Of a stretch of DNA of 64,000 nucleotides, positions 17,926-27,177 are shown piece by piece. Source of the DNA: Verrucomicrobiota bacterium. GTDB taxonomy: Bacteria; Verrucomicrobiota; Verrucomicrobiia; Limisphaerales; UBA9464. The notes under the pieces are model-generated. The model saw only the letters and a program-made list of their open reading frames with translations, searched no databases and was not told the DNA's origin. The DNA lies in NCBI GenBank assembly GCA_947471985.1, contig CANIZL010000002.1, positions 1 through 64,000 of the forward strand, in the 5' to 3' direction. The position numbers and the translations under genes are program-made. The stretch's first letter is position 1, and each line of letters opens with the position of its first letter.

Positions 17926-18966
17926 TCAGCCCACCCGCTGCAGCGACTCCAACGACCAGCCGGGCTCGGGCTCCGCATCGCGTTCACTGATGCCCAACCC
18001 GCGGCCGAATTGCCGCTCCGCGAGAATCCCTACCATGGCGGCGTTGTCCGTACACAACGAGGGCTCCGCCAGCCGCAGCGTCAGGCCCAGCTGCGCGCAC
18101 TTCGTGGCGAGGTCACGCCGCAGCGCGCGATTGCAGGTCACTCCTCCGGAGGCCGTCACACAACGGACGCCCAAGCGTCGGGCCGCCCGAAGCGTCTTGC
18201 CGATCAACGTTTCCACAATCGCGGCCCGCACGCTGGCGCACAGATTGCGGAGGGCCTGCGGATCATCGGCCAGACCCGGATGCTTTTGCAGAAAGACCCG
18301 CACACTGGTCTTCAAGCCACTGAAGCTGAAATCATCGTGCGGCTCGTACAGCAAGGGCCGCGGGAAATCATAAGCGTCCGCCCGGCCTTCCTCCGCGAGC
18401 CGATCCAGTACGGGTCCGCCGGGATACGGCAGGCCCACGAGTTTGCTGACTTTGTCGAACGCCTCACCGGCCGCGTCGTCGAGCGTCGAGCCGAGTACCA
18501 TGTGCTCAAGTTCTGCCCGGACGTGCACCAGCATGGTGTGGCCGCCGGAAACGATGAGCGAAACATTGGGCTGAAACGCGCCCCAATCCGCACGCAACGG
18601 CGGACCGCTGATCCACGGGGAATAGAGGTGGGCTTCATGGTGATGAATACCCAGGCAGGGCACCCCGAGAACATACGCGGCCGCCTGGGCCGCCGTGAAA
18701 CCCGCCCGCAGCGCCGCCGGCAGGCCCGGTCCACGGGTGGCCGCCACCGCCCGCAGATCCCGCGGGGTCACCCCCGCCTGCCGCAGAGCCGCGCGGGCCA
18801 CCGGGAGCAAATTGCGCAAGTGCTCGCGCGTCGCCAATTCCGGGACCACGCCCCCGTATTCGGCGTGCAGACGGATCTGCGACGACACCACGTTCGCCAA
18901 GATCACCCCGTCGTGAATGACGGCGGCGCTGGTTTCATCACAGGAAGTCTCGAGGGCGAGCAGCAC
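17926..18966 (-). CDS. tsaD: tRNA N6-adenosine threonylcarbamoyltransferase TsaD
   Basis: Essential t6A37 synthesis enzyme of the TsaBDE complex. It begins VLLALETSCDETSAAVI, the canonical family start, and carries the metal-binding HHEAHLYSPW motif and VSLIVSGGHTMLV. C-terminal ASGGVTCNRALR and LCTDNAAMVGILAE motifs are complete. I place the start at GTG 18966, which gives the family-typical N-terminus 10 bp after the nadC stop; an upstream GTG at 19005 would overlap nadC and add 13 residues. Last gene of the ggt-nadC-tsaD unit. Confidence 0.95.
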   Translation of the reverse strand: MLLALETSCDETSAAVIHDGVILANVVSSQIRLHAEYGGVVPELATREHLRNLLPVARAALRQAGVTPRDLRAVAATRGPGLPAALRAGFTAAQAAAYVLGVPCLGIHHHEAHLYSPWISGPPLRADWGAFQPNVSLIVSGGHTMLVHVRAELEHMVLGSTLDDAAGEAFDKVSKLVGLPYPGGPVLDRLAEEGRADAYDFPRPLLYEPHDDFSFSGLKTSVRVFLQKHPGLADDPQALRNLCASVRAAIVETLIGKTLRAARRLGVRCVTASGGVTCNRALRRDLATKCAQLGLTLRLAEPSLCTDNAAMVGILAERQFGRGLGISERDAEPEPGWSLESLQRVG

Positions 18967-18976
18967 GGGAAGGAGT

Positions 18977-19879
18977 TCAGACGAAGTCGAGTCCAATGTC
19001 CACACTCCGGGCGGAATGAGTGATCGCGCCGATGGAGATCAAATCCACCCCGGTCTCCGCGATGGCCCGCACGGTCTGAAAGTTGACCCCGCCGCTGGCT
19101 TCGGTCTTGGCCCGCCCGGCCACCAGCGCCACCGCCGCCCGCAGCACCTCGGGCGGCATGTTGTCGAGCAGGATGATGTCCGCCCCGGCGTCCACCGCCT
19201 GGGTAACCTGCTCCAGTCGATCCGCCTCCACTTCCACCCGCAACTGCGGATACAGCTGGCGGGCCCGCTGCACGGCCGCGGCCACCGGATTGGGCGTCGC
19301 ACCGGCGAGCGCGGCCAGATGATTGTCCTTGATGAGAATGAGATCGAACAGACCGACGCGATGATTCGTTCCGCCCCCGCAGGCGACGGCATATTTTTCG
19401 AAGCGCCGCCAACCGGGCGTGGTTTTGCGGGTATCCAGAATTTTGGCGGGCGTCCCCTGCACCAGTTCGACAAAACGGGCCGTAGCCGTCGCGACCCCGC
19501 TGAGCCGTTGGGAGAAGTTCAAGGCCACCCGCTCGGCCGAAAGGATCGCCCGGGTCTGCCCCTGCACCCGCAGCAGCAAGGTCCCCGCCGGCACCGCCGC
19601 CCCGTCGGCCACGCACCGTTCACAGTGGAGATTCGGACCCAAAGCGCGGAACGCTTCCACCGCGAAGTCCAATCCCGCCACAGTCATCGGCTCGCGCGCA
19701 TTCATCAGTGCGGTCGAAACCGCCTCGGGCGGAATGCACGCCAGCGTGGTGACATCGCCGGCCACGCCCAAATCCTCTGCCAATGCCGCGCGCACCGCGT
19801 CGCGGACCTCTTCCACTGTCAGCGTCAACATCCCGGGAGCGTGGCGGTTGAACCGGCCGGAGGAAACGGCCGCATCCAT
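18977..19879 (-). CDS. nadC: nicotinate-nucleotide pyrophosphorylase (carboxylating)
   Basis: 300 residues. Converts quinolinate and PRPP to nicotinate mononucleotide, CO2 and PPi in NAD synthesis. Conserved signatures: ILSAERVALNFSQRLSG, ILDTRKTTPGWRRFEKYAV, GGGTNHRVGLFDLILIKDNH, EVEADRLEQV and the C-terminal EASGGVN. All substrate-binding Arg/Lys/His positions I know appear present. Its ATG (19877-19879) shares one base with the TGA of the upstream ggt gene (TGATG), implying coupled translation. nadA/nadB are not in the window. Confidence 0.95.
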   Translation of the reverse strand: MDAAVSSGRFNRHAPGMLTLTVEEVRDAVRAALAEDLGVAGDVTTLACIPPEAVSTALMNAREPMTVAGLDFAVEAFRALGPNLHCERCVADGAAVPAGTLLLRVQGQTRAILSAERVALNFSQRLSGVATATARFVELVQGTPAKILDTRKTTPGWRRFEKYAVACGGGTNHRVGLFDLILIKDNHLAALAGATPNPVAAAVQRARQLYPQLRVEVEADRLEQVTQAVDAGADIILLDNMPPEVLRAAVALVAGRAKTEASGGVNFQTVRAIAETGVDLISIGAITHSARSVDIGLDFV

Positions 19880-21576
19880 CAAAATCCCGCGGCCTGACCG
19901 TCCTTGCGGGATTCAGACGCACCAAAGTAAACCTTTTGGACGGGGTCGAAACGGATCGCCTGATACCCACCGTAACTTCCCGGCGAAGCCCACCCGAGCT
20001 TGTGCCCGCGTTGCATCAACGCGCGGATCGTCTCGAAGGGATAGCCCGATTCCAACGACACCGTGCCCACCCCCACCGCCTTCTGTCCGGTCGGCTCACT
20101 GCTGCCCTGATGATCGATGCGGGGAGCATCCCCGGCCTCCTGCGCATTCATGCCGAAATCGATCATGTTCATCAGGATCTCCACGTGACCCAGGGGTTGG
20201 AAGCTTCCCCCCATCACGCCAAAGGACATCCACGGACGCCCGTCCTTCGTGACGAACGCGGGAATGATGGTGTGGAACGGGCGCTTGTGCGGCGCATAGC
20301 TGTTGGCCTGTCCGGGTTCAAGCGTGAAGAGCTGGCCGCGATCCTGCAGCATGAAACCAAGTCCATCCGGCACCATGCCGCTGCCGAAGCCGTGGAAGTT
20401 TGATTGAATCAGCGAGACCATGTTGCCCTCGGCATCGGCCACCGTCAGGTAGATGGTGTCGCCATCCCGCAGGCTGGGATTGCCGGCCTCCACCCGGGAA
20501 GCTGCGCGCTCCGGATCGATCAACTTGCGCCGCTCGGCCGCGTATTTCTTGGACAGCAACTGGGTGACCATGGCCGGCGCCATGTAATCGATGTCCGCAT
20601 AAAACTTGGCGCGATCCTCGTACGCCAGCTTCTTCGCCTCGACGAACCGGTGCACGTGCTCCACGGAACCGAACGTGGTGTGGGAGAAATCAAACCCCTC
20701 CAGCAGGTTGAGCATCTGCAATGCCGCAATTCCCTGCCCGTTGGGAGGCAGTTCCCACACATCGTAGCCCCGATAATTGACCGACACCGGCTCCACCCAT
20801 TCGGACGTGTGCTCCGCCAGGTCTCGTTGCGTCAGAAAACCGCCGGCGCGGCGAAGACTGTCTTCGATGGTCCGGGCCATTTCACCACGATAGAACACAT
20901 CACGGCCACCCGCGGCGATCTTTTCCAGCGTGTGGGCCAGTGCGGGATTGCGGAATACTTCGCCGCGTTTGGGCGCATGACCGTCCGGCAGATAAACCGT
21001 CCGCACGTTCGGGTATTGCCCGTAGACCGCGTCGACATTTCTCCAATACTGCGCGGCCTCCTCGGCCACCGGAAAACCACCCCGCGCGTAGCCAATGGCG
21101 TAGGCGAGCAGATTCGACATCGGCTGACGTCCAAACCGTCCGTGCAATTGATACCAGCCGTCCACACATCCCGGCACCGAGACGGGCAGGGGACCGTAGG
21201 GCGGAATGAACTTGATCCCCTGTTGTTCAAAAACCTCCCGCGTCAGCGAGTAGGGCGATCGTCCCGATGCATTTAACCCGTGAAGTTTGCCGGTCTTGGC
21301 CTCGTAAATGATCGCAAAGAGATCGCCGCCGATGCCGTTGACGTGCGGCTCCACCACACCCTGAACGGCATTGGCCGCGATGGCCGCATCCACCGCCGAT
21401 CCTCCGCGGCGCAGAACATCCACTGCGGCCTGGGTCGACAGCGGATGACTCGTGCAGGCCAGGCCCTGCTGAGCCATGACCTCCGTCCGCGTGGCAAAGA
21501 CCCGCCCGTTCAGCCGGTCCTGGGCACACGCGTGGGCCGCTGCGAAGAGAAGGGCGCCCAACCATTGGAATTTCAT
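19879..21576 (-). CDS. ggt: exported gamma-glutamyltransferase (glutathione hydrolase family)
   Basis: 565 residues with signal peptide FQWLGALLFAAAHACAQ. Ntn-hydrolase that cleaves gamma-glutamyl peptides; the precursor self-cleaves before the catalytic Thr. Large-subunit signatures GLACTSHPLSTQAAVDVL and GGSAVDAAIAANAVQGVVEP are present. The expected nucleophile Thr is in RDGDTIYLTVADAEGNMVS, aligning with the TTHYSVVD motif of E. coli Ggt, and QSNFHGFGSGMVPDGLGF follows. The start at 21576 begins the signal peptide; a longer frame to 21804 is not supported. First gene of the ggt-nadC-tsaD run. Confidence 0.92.
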   Translation of the reverse strand: MKFQWLGALLFAAAHACAQDRLNGRVFATRTEVMAQQGLACTSHPLSTQAAVDVLRRGGSAVDAAIAANAVQGVVEPHVNGIGGDLFAIIYEAKTGKLHGLNASGRSPYSLTREVFEQQGIKFIPPYGPLPVSVPGCVDGWYQLHGRFGRQPMSNLLAYAIGYARGGFPVAEEAAQYWRNVDAVYGQYPNVRTVYLPDGHAPKRGEVFRNPALAHTLEKIAAGGRDVFYRGEMARTIEDSLRRAGGFLTQRDLAEHTSEWVEPVSVNYRGYDVWELPPNGQGIAALQMLNLLEGFDFSHTTFGSVEHVHRFVEAKKLAYEDRAKFYADIDYMAPAMVTQLLSKKYAAERRKLIDPERAASRVEAGNPSLRDGDTIYLTVADAEGNMVSLIQSNFHGFGSGMVPDGLGFMLQDRGQLFTLEPGQANSYAPHKRPFHTIIPAFVTKDGRPWMSFGVMGGSFQPLGHVEILMNMIDFGMNAQEAGDAPRIDHQGSSEPTGQKAVGVGTVSLESGYPFETIRALMQRGHKLGWASPGSYGGYQAIRFDPVQKVYFGASESRKDGQAAGF

Positions 21577-21709
21577 AGGCCGGCAGGAACCTGAGGCGAA
21601 GACCGGGGCCCATGGAAGACGGAGTCTTTGAAAAGTGGGCCCTCGGTCCCGGCTCGCAGCGTAACCTATGACGCCCCGAAAACGCGCCGCCACTGCCGGC
21701 CAACCGATC

Positions 21710-22153
21710 TCAGTGCGGAGCGCCGCCGTCCAACGAACCCTCGATCTCCGATACCCGCGCCCGCTTGCGATCGCGGCACTCCTCAATCGCCCGCCGCAAT
21801 TCATCGCGCAGGCGGGGATCCGACGGAATCGCCGACAGCGTCACCACCGGTGTGGTCAGGTCGGCCGTGTTCAGGACCAGGTTACCACACCCGAAAATCC
21901 GCAGGGCAAACGGCTGGATGAACGTGTGGTCGCGGACCCGGTAGAGCTCCAACTCATCCACCCGTTTGGAAAGCATTCCCTGGGTGACCCGAATGCGTTC
22001 GGTGGTGATCTCGATGACGTGGGACCGCCGCTGCAGCCATCGCCAGAGCGCGTAGGGAATAGGGAGCACCAAGAGGCAGCTCAGGTAGACCCAGAAATCA
22101 ACGGCGGCGGAAGGGCAGCCCTTCCAAATGGATTTTTCCGTGGATTCGCTCAT
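21710..22153 (-). CDS. membrane protein with bacterial PH domain (bPH2/YdbS-like)
   Basis: 147 residues. A short cytoplasmic N-terminus with WKGCPSAAVDFW leads to a hydrophobic segment (VYLSCLLVLPIPYALW) and then a PH-like fold with the bPH2 signature ITTERIRVTQGMLSKRVDELELYRVRDH. Such proteins are small, membrane attached and of uncertain function. The ATG at 22153 (MSESTEKSIW) is preferred; the open frame to 22273 overlaps the promoter region of the divergent NHL gene. Lies about 130 bp upstream of ggt on the same strand. Confidence 0.85.
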   Translation of the reverse strand: MSESTEKSIWKGCPSAAVDFWVYLSCLLVLPIPYALWRWLQRRSHVIEITTERIRVTQGMLSKRVDELELYRVRDHTFIQPFALRIFGCGNLVLNTADLTTPVVTLSAIPSDPRLRDELRRAIEECRDRKRARVSEIEGSLDGGAPH

Positions 22154-22308
22154 GGAGCGCAGTTTCGCAGGGATCGCGGTGGGAAGCCAGCCGGAAGATT
22201 CCGCACCCGCTGTGCGACGGTTGGGCACCCTGCCGGGTAACATCCGACTTTGGTCGTGCATCCATAGTCGCATGGTCGGTTCGCCGGCGGGGATTAATTT
22301 CCACCGAC

Positions 22309-24732
22309 ATGAAATTTCTCCCGTGCCATGGGTCGGCGATCGGTCCGCTCATTGTAGCGGCGGCCAGTTTTTTGAGTCCAGCGCTGGGAGCGACTCCGGG
22401 CTGGAATAATTTCGAAGCCGCCGACGTGGTCGTCGGACCTGCGTCGCTGCCGTCGCCGAGTTCGTTTTATTATCCCTCGGCAGTTCTCGTCGATCCCGCC
22501 AGTGGCAAGGTTTTCGTTTCCGATTCCAGCAATAACCGGGTGCTTCGGTTCAGCTCCGAAGCCACGTTGAAGTCGGGACTGCCGGCCGAGGCGGTGCTGG
22601 GTCAACCCGACCTTTACTCGGCCATCCCGGGTTTGGGTGATTCCCGGTTGTACGGACCGAACGGGCTCGCTTTGGATGGTGCCGGCGGGATCTGGGTGGC
22701 CGACGAGAGCAATTACCGGCTGATTCGGTTCGCCAACGCGGCCACCCTCACCAACGGCGCGCCCGCCGTGCAGGTGCTGGGGCAACCCGATTTCCAAAGT
22801 CGCATCGCCCGGATCAACGCCGTCGGTGTTGATCGACCCACCAGCGCCGCCACCGACTCTCAAGGAAGGCTCTGGGTCGTGGACTACTTCAACCACCGCA
22901 TCCTCCGCTTCGACCACGCGATCACCAAAGGCAACGGCGCCGCCGCGGACGGGGTCTTGGGGCAACCGAATTTTGTCTCCAAGGCCTACAGCACTTCGGC
23001 CCAGACCTTCAGTGATCCCCACGATGTGGCGGTGGACGCCCAGGACCGGCTATGGGTGGCCGACTTCGGCAATCACCGGGTGCTGCGCTTCGATGCCCCC
23101 GCCAGCGGCAATTTTCTGGCGGCTGATGGTGTGCTGGGGCAGGAGGATTTCAACAGTTCCCTAACGGGCGCCGGGCCGAATCAGCTGAGCCGACCCATCC
23201 GTCTTGCGGCCTCAGCGGGTGGACAGCTCTACGTCAACGACGCCGGCGCCCAACGGGTGGTGCGCTGGGATCAGGCGGCGACGAAAACCAACGGCGCCCC
23301 GGCGGACGGTGTCTTGGGTCGGACCAGTCTGGCTGAGGATGCGGATTATTCGGATACCGCCGGCTCTTTCTCGGTTATGCAGGGGATCTGGGCAGATCAT
23401 CTGGGACGCCTGCTCGTGACGGATGCAGGACGGGAGCGAATCCTCATCTGGACCGAGGCGGCCAAGCAGCCGTTTGGCGCTCCGGCGAACGTAGTGGTGG
23501 GTCAACCGGATCCCGGAACCGTGCGTCTGTTTAACCCCGCCGCGGGCGTAATCTATCCCCGGCTCGGCTTGGAGGATCCCCTCACCGGCAAATTCTTCAT
23601 CGCGGATCAGGGCCGGGTACTTCGCTTTGCCAGCCGCACCGCGTTGGAAGCGGGTCAATTTCCGGAGGCGTATCTGGGCCAGGAGAAGCCCGACCAAGTC
23701 CGCGCCAGCCCGGTTTCTCGCACCCTGATGCAAGGGGCGTGGGGGTTGGCTCTGGATGCCGACGGACAACTGTGGGTCAGCGATTCCGACGCTCATCGCG
23801 TTGTGTCGTTCGCCCAAGCCGCCACCGCCCCGACGGGCGCCAAGATGACCATCGTGTTGGGCCAGCCGACATTTGCCGACTCGACTCCCGCCCTGACGCG
23901 GGGCGGTATGAACAAGCCCCGAGGGATCGCCTTGGACTCCGCCGGAAATCTTTACGTCGCCGATTCGGGAAACCATCGGGTCCTTCGGTTTCTGAAGAGC
24001 GCCCTCTCGACGAGTGGATCCGATGCCGACGCGGTGATCGGTGAACCGGATTTCGTCACCACTGCCGCCCTGAACCTGCCGGCGCGTCTGGCGACTCCGT
24101 CAGGATTGGCGTTCGACCCTCAGGGTCGGCTCTGGGTGGCGGACACGGATCGCGACCGGGTGGTTCGGTATGATGCACCGCTGACGACTTCGGGCCTGGC
24201 CGCACCCGCTGCCGTACTGGGCGGCCTGGCCGTGGTGACCCCGACCGGGATGAACGACCCCATGTCGCTCGTGGTACTGAACGAAGCCCTGTGGGTCGTT
24301 GATCGATTCAACCGCGCGCTACGATTCGACCACGCCGGAACCCTCTCCACCGGCGCGAAGGCCAACGGGGTGCTGGGCGCGGAGACGCTCGATTACCGCT
24401 TTGATAGCCAACGCAGTCGTCGCGGCTTCTACCAGGCCGAAGGCATCTTTGCCGACGCCCACGGATCTCTCTGGATTTCGGACATCAACAACCATCGCCT
24501 GATGCGATTTACACCGGATACGCCGGTGATTTCCTCCACCGCAATCACCGCCGAGGGACACTTGGTCCTGAGCTACGAAGTAGAGGCCGGTGTCGACTAT
24601 GAAGTTCAGGCCTCCACTGATTTCAGTACCTGGCACACCGTGGCCACCACCCACGCCCTCAGTGCCGGCCACCTGGAATTCACGGAGACCCAGCCGGCGA
24701 GTGGGCAGTTCTATCGCGTGCTGGAACATTGA
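22309..24732 (+). CDS. exported NHL-repeat beta-propeller protein
   Basis: 807 residues with a signal peptide. About a dozen NHL-type blades recur, each with 'G-x-L-W/Y-V-A-D-x-x-N-H/Y-R-V/I-L-R-F' (for example FVSDSSNNRVLRF, WVADESNYRLIRF, WVADFGNHRVLRF, YVADSGNHRVLRF, WISDINNHRLMRF), alternating with 'A-x-x-V-L-G-Q-P-D-F' loops. It ends with a beta module containing SYEVEAGVDYEVQASTDF, which resembles the C-terminal 'L-x-Y-x-V-E/Q-A/S-S-x-D/N' segment of other large exported proteins here. Likely secreted or surface exposed; ligand unknown. Monocistronic and followed by two hairpins. Confidence 0.87.
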   Translation: MKFLPCHGSAIGPLIVAAASFLSPALGATPGWNNFEAADVVVGPASLPSPSSFYYPSAVLVDPASGKVFVSDSSNNRVLRFSSEATLKSGLPAEAVLGQPDLYSAIPGLGDSRLYGPNGLALDGAGGIWVADESNYRLIRFANAATLTNGAPAVQVLGQPDFQSRIARINAVGVDRPTSAATDSQGRLWVVDYFNHRILRFDHAITKGNGAAADGVLGQPNFVSKAYSTSAQTFSDPHDVAVDAQDRLWVADFGNHRVLRFDAPASGNFLAADGVLGQEDFNSSLTGAGPNQLSRPIRLAASAGGQLYVNDAGAQRVVRWDQAATKTNGAPADGVLGRTSLAEDADYSDTAGSFSVMQGIWADHLGRLLVTDAGRERILIWTEAAKQPFGAPANVVVGQPDPGTVRLFNPAAGVIYPRLGLEDPLTGKFFIADQGRVLRFASRTALEAGQFPEAYLGQEKPDQVRASPVSRTLMQGAWGLALDADGQLWVSDSDAHRVVSFAQAATAPTGAKMTIVLGQPTFADSTPALTRGGMNKPRGIALDSAGNLYVADSGNHRVLRFLKSALSTSGSDADAVIGEPDFVTTAALNLPARLATPSGLAFDPQGRLWVADTDRDRVVRYDAPLTTSGLAAPAAVLGGLAVVTPTGMNDPMSLVVLNEALWVVDRFNRALRFDHAGTLSTGAKANGVLGAETLDYRFDSQRSRRGFYQAEGIFADAHGSLWISDINNHRLMRFTPDTPVISSTAITAEGHLVLSYEVEAGVDYEVQASTDFSTWHTVATTHALSAGHLEFTETQPASGQFYRVLEH

Positions 24733-24741
24733 GACTCGTCG

Positions 24742-24836
24742 GTTGGATCGTTGGCCCGCTCTGGCGCTGATCCAACGAAGTCACCCAGGAATTGTCCGAC
24801 CTAATCGGTCCCGCCGTGCGTATCACCGGCGGGACC
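24742..24836 (+). terminator. two inverted repeats after the NHL gene
   Basis: GTTGGATC (24742-24749) pairs with GATCCAAC (24769-24776). Further on, GGTCCCGCCG (24807-24816) pairs perfectly with CGGCGGGACC (24827-24836) across a 10-nt loop. Neither is followed by a T tract, so termination is a possible rather than demonstrated role. The remaining bases up to the CotH gene hold no gene I can support. Confidence 0.4.
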
Positions 24837-24977
24837 TCCGGGTTCGAAGCACGAACTCAGCGGAAACGAGTGAAACTATCCGAGCCCTTCGGGGGTCGTA
24901 GTCAGCAACCGGATTCCGCCGGAATTCCGCCGCCGCAGCGGATCGGGCTCTGCGGGTTCCCTGGCCGTGTTTCTTGC

Positions 24978-26561
24978 ATGAACAAATTGGGTTGGTTCGC
25001 CGTGTGGTCCGTCCTGCTACTGGTGGGTCTCAACAGCCGCGCCGCCAACCGCGATGGCCCACCACCCGCGGAGGATATTTTCCGCGATGGACTGATCCCC
25101 CGCCTGCAGATTCGGATCACCGCCGCGGAACTCGAGCACTTGCGGCAGCACCCCCGCACCTACGTCAACGCGACGTACCGCGAAGGGACGACCGTTTACA
25201 CCAACGTGCAGATCCGTCTCAAGGGCGGCCCGGGCAGTTTTCGTCCCCTCGACGATCAGCCGGCCTTCACCGTGAATTTCGCCCAACAAGCGCCCGGGCA
25301 AAAATTCCACGGCCTGAAGAAACTGCACCTCAATAATTCCGTGCAGGATCCGACCTATCTCTCCGAGAAGATTTGTCGGGAACTGTTCGAAGCCGCCGGC
25401 GTTCCCGCGCCCCGCGCCGCTCACGCCGTGGTGGAGCTCAATGGACGCCGATTGGGTCTCTACGTGCTGATCGAAGGCATCGATAAACATTTTCTGCGCC
25501 GATACTTTCAGGATCCCGACGGCAATTTATACGACGGTCACTCGGCCACCGATGTGCACCGCGGTCTGCAGATCAACTCCGGCGATACCCCGGCGGACCG
25601 ATCCGCGTTGGTGGCCCTGGCGAAGGCCGCCCAGGAACCGGACCTGGACCGGCGGCTGGCCGCGTTGCAGAAGACGTTGGACGTGGATCGCTTCCTCTCC
25701 TTTCTGGCGGTCGAGATCATGACCGGCCACTGGGACGGATACGCGCTCAACCGGAACAACTACCGCGTGTTTCACGACCGCACCCAGAACCGCATGGTCT
25801 TTTTGCCGCAAGGAATCGATCAGGCGTTTCATCGCCAAACGATGCCCATCGTCCCGCCCATGCAGGGTCTGGTAGCCCGCTCGGTGCTGGAGATTCCCCA
25901 GCTCCGCACCCGTTATCAGGAACGCATGGCGCAGTTGCTGACGAACGTGTTCCTCCTGCCCAAGCTGACCGATCACATCCGTGAAGTCGGTGCCCGCGTC
26001 CAGCCGGTCCTGGCCTCGGTGAACGCGGATGGCGGGGCCGATTATTCGAACCGGGTCGCGGGCCTGGCGCGCCGGGTGCAGCAGCGGTTCAGCCTGCTGC
26101 AGCGTCAGTTGGTACCGGCCGGGCCCCCGGTCGCCCTGAGCGATTCCGGGATCCTGCCGTTGCCCACCTGGGAACCGAAGGTCGATCTGGGAAGTCCCTC
26201 CCTCACGCGGGAGGCGGCGCCCGACGGAAAAGCCTGGCTCCGCATCGGCCTGCGTGAAAGCGGCGCCGGCTCCTGGCGCACCCACGCCGTGCTGCCACGG
26301 GGACGCTACCGTCTCGAAGGCTCCCTCAAACTGCGGGCCGTCCAGGCGGGGGGCGATGATCCAAAATCAGGCGCCGGCCTGCGCAAATCTCATCAGAAGT
26401 TCGGCCGCAAGTTGAACGGTGATCTGGATTGGAGTCCGCAGTCCTTTGAATTCGCCGTCACCGAGGACTCGGCCGACGTCGAGCTCGTGTGTGAATTGCG
26501 GGCGCAACGGGGCGAGGCCTGGTTTGATGCCGCGTCGCTCCGACTTCGGCGCGTCGAGTAG
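24978..26561 (+). CDS. exported CotH-family (spore-coat kinase-like) protein
   Basis: 527 residues with signal peptide FAVWSVLLLVGLNSRAA. The CotH fold is recognised by RLKGGPGSFRPLDDQPAF, KFHGLKKLHLNNSVQDPTYL, SEKICRELFEAAGVPAPRAA, GLYVLIEGIDKHFLRRYF and later GHWDGYALNRNNYRVFHD with the active-site-like D-x-x-x-x-N-x-N-N motif and FLPQGIDQAF. CotH proteins of Bacillus are atypical protein kinases; in PVC bacteria they are frequent exported proteins of unknown targets. The C-terminal 100 residues are a beta-rich, carbohydrate-binding-like module. The ATG at 24978 starts the signal peptide. Confidence 0.87.
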   Translation: MNKLGWFAVWSVLLLVGLNSRAANRDGPPPAEDIFRDGLIPRLQIRITAAELEHLRQHPRTYVNATYREGTTVYTNVQIRLKGGPGSFRPLDDQPAFTVNFAQQAPGQKFHGLKKLHLNNSVQDPTYLSEKICRELFEAAGVPAPRAAHAVVELNGRRLGLYVLIEGIDKHFLRRYFQDPDGNLYDGHSATDVHRGLQINSGDTPADRSALVALAKAAQEPDLDRRLAALQKTLDVDRFLSFLAVEIMTGHWDGYALNRNNYRVFHDRTQNRMVFLPQGIDQAFHRQTMPIVPPMQGLVARSVLEIPQLRTRYQERMAQLLTNVFLLPKLTDHIREVGARVQPVLASVNADGGADYSNRVAGLARRVQQRFSLLQRQLVPAGPPVALSDSGILPLPTWEPKVDLGSPSLTREAAPDGKAWLRIGLRESGAGSWRTHAVLPRGRYRLEGSLKLRAVQAGGDDPKSGAGLRKSHQKFGRKLNGDLDWSPQSFEFAVTEDSADVELVCELRAQRGEAWFDAASLRLRRVE

Positions 26562-26762
26562 GGCTGGACCTGCCGCCGGGGCACGGATCTTCCGGCTCGC
26601 CTCGCCATTTCGACCGCCGGCGCCACAAGTACCGCTGACTTTCCAGTCGGCGTGCGGACCTCCGGCGTCCTCTACTTCCCAACTACCGGAGGGTTCCCCT
26701 GCCGGGCCTGTTGGCGACCTCAACCCACAGAAAATGCTCACTACCGGACCCACAAATGGAGA

Positions 26763-26791
26763 AGGCCGTTCCACAGTGCGTGGAACGGCCT
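26763..26791. terminator. strong hairpin, probable terminator of the minus-strand gene at 26819
   Basis: AGGCCGTTCCAC-agtgc-GTGGAACGGCCT is a perfect 12-bp stem with a 5-nt loop, 27 bp past the stop of the small Cys-rich protein gene. On the minus strand the stem runs into TTCTCC, on the plus strand into CTTTGAG. The long stem also sits in the plus-strand 3' region of the CotH gene, so it may work in both directions. Confidence 0.65.
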
Positions 26792-26818
26792 CTTTGAGTC
26801 GCTAGGCGACCCGGAGAA

Positions 26819-27127
26819 TTACTTCTTCTCGGAGATCTTGGCGACCGCGATGGACTTCTGGCCGTCCTTCTCGGACACTTCGCCGGTCACTTCGACGGTC
26901 TTGGTCTTCTGGCAGAGTTCGCCGTGGAACTTCTGGGAGACATCACCGGTGAGGGTGTAGAGGACGGTCTTGTCGCCCTTCTTGACTTCCACAACGTTCT
27001 GACACTTGTCGGACTTCTTGAGGGCGCACTTGAGGCACTTACCTTCGCCGCTCACGGTGACTTCCTTGGCGAAAGCGGTGGCGGTGAACGCGGCGGCGAT
27101 GGCGAGAGCGAGAGACAGTTTCTTCAT
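26819..27127 (-). CDS. small exported cysteine-containing protein of unknown function
   Basis: 102 residues, signal peptide MKKLSLALAIAAAFTATAFA then KEVTVSGEGKCLKCALKKSDK. The mature protein has four Cys (CLKC, KCQN, LCQK) and one His (FHGELC) in a beta-rich, Lys-rich chain, ending TVEVTGEVSEKDGQK. The spacing suggests a small OB-like fold that could bind a metal through the Cys/His set. Similar short proteins occur in Verrucomicrobia and Planctomycetes, but I know no assigned function. Start ATG at 27127 is decided by the signal peptide; upstream in-frame ATG at 27184 would enter mobA. Divergent from mobA, with about 50 bp for promoters. Confidence 0.82.
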   Translation of the reverse strand: MKKLSLALAIAAAFTATAFAKEVTVSGEGKCLKCALKKSDKCQNVVEVKKGDKTVLYTLTGDVSQKFHGELCQKTKTVEVTGEVSEKDGQKSIAVAKISEKK

Positions 27128-27177
27128 ATTTTTTCGAAATGGATGATTCAACTCTATTGAACCCCATCCCTGACGTG

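Noticed and set aside
16583..18373. Long plus-strand open frame of 596 codons opposite two minus-strand genes
   Set aside because: It lies antisense to the four-module protein and tsaD, has Arg/His/Gln-rich composition typical of antisense frames in high-GC DNA, and no domain.
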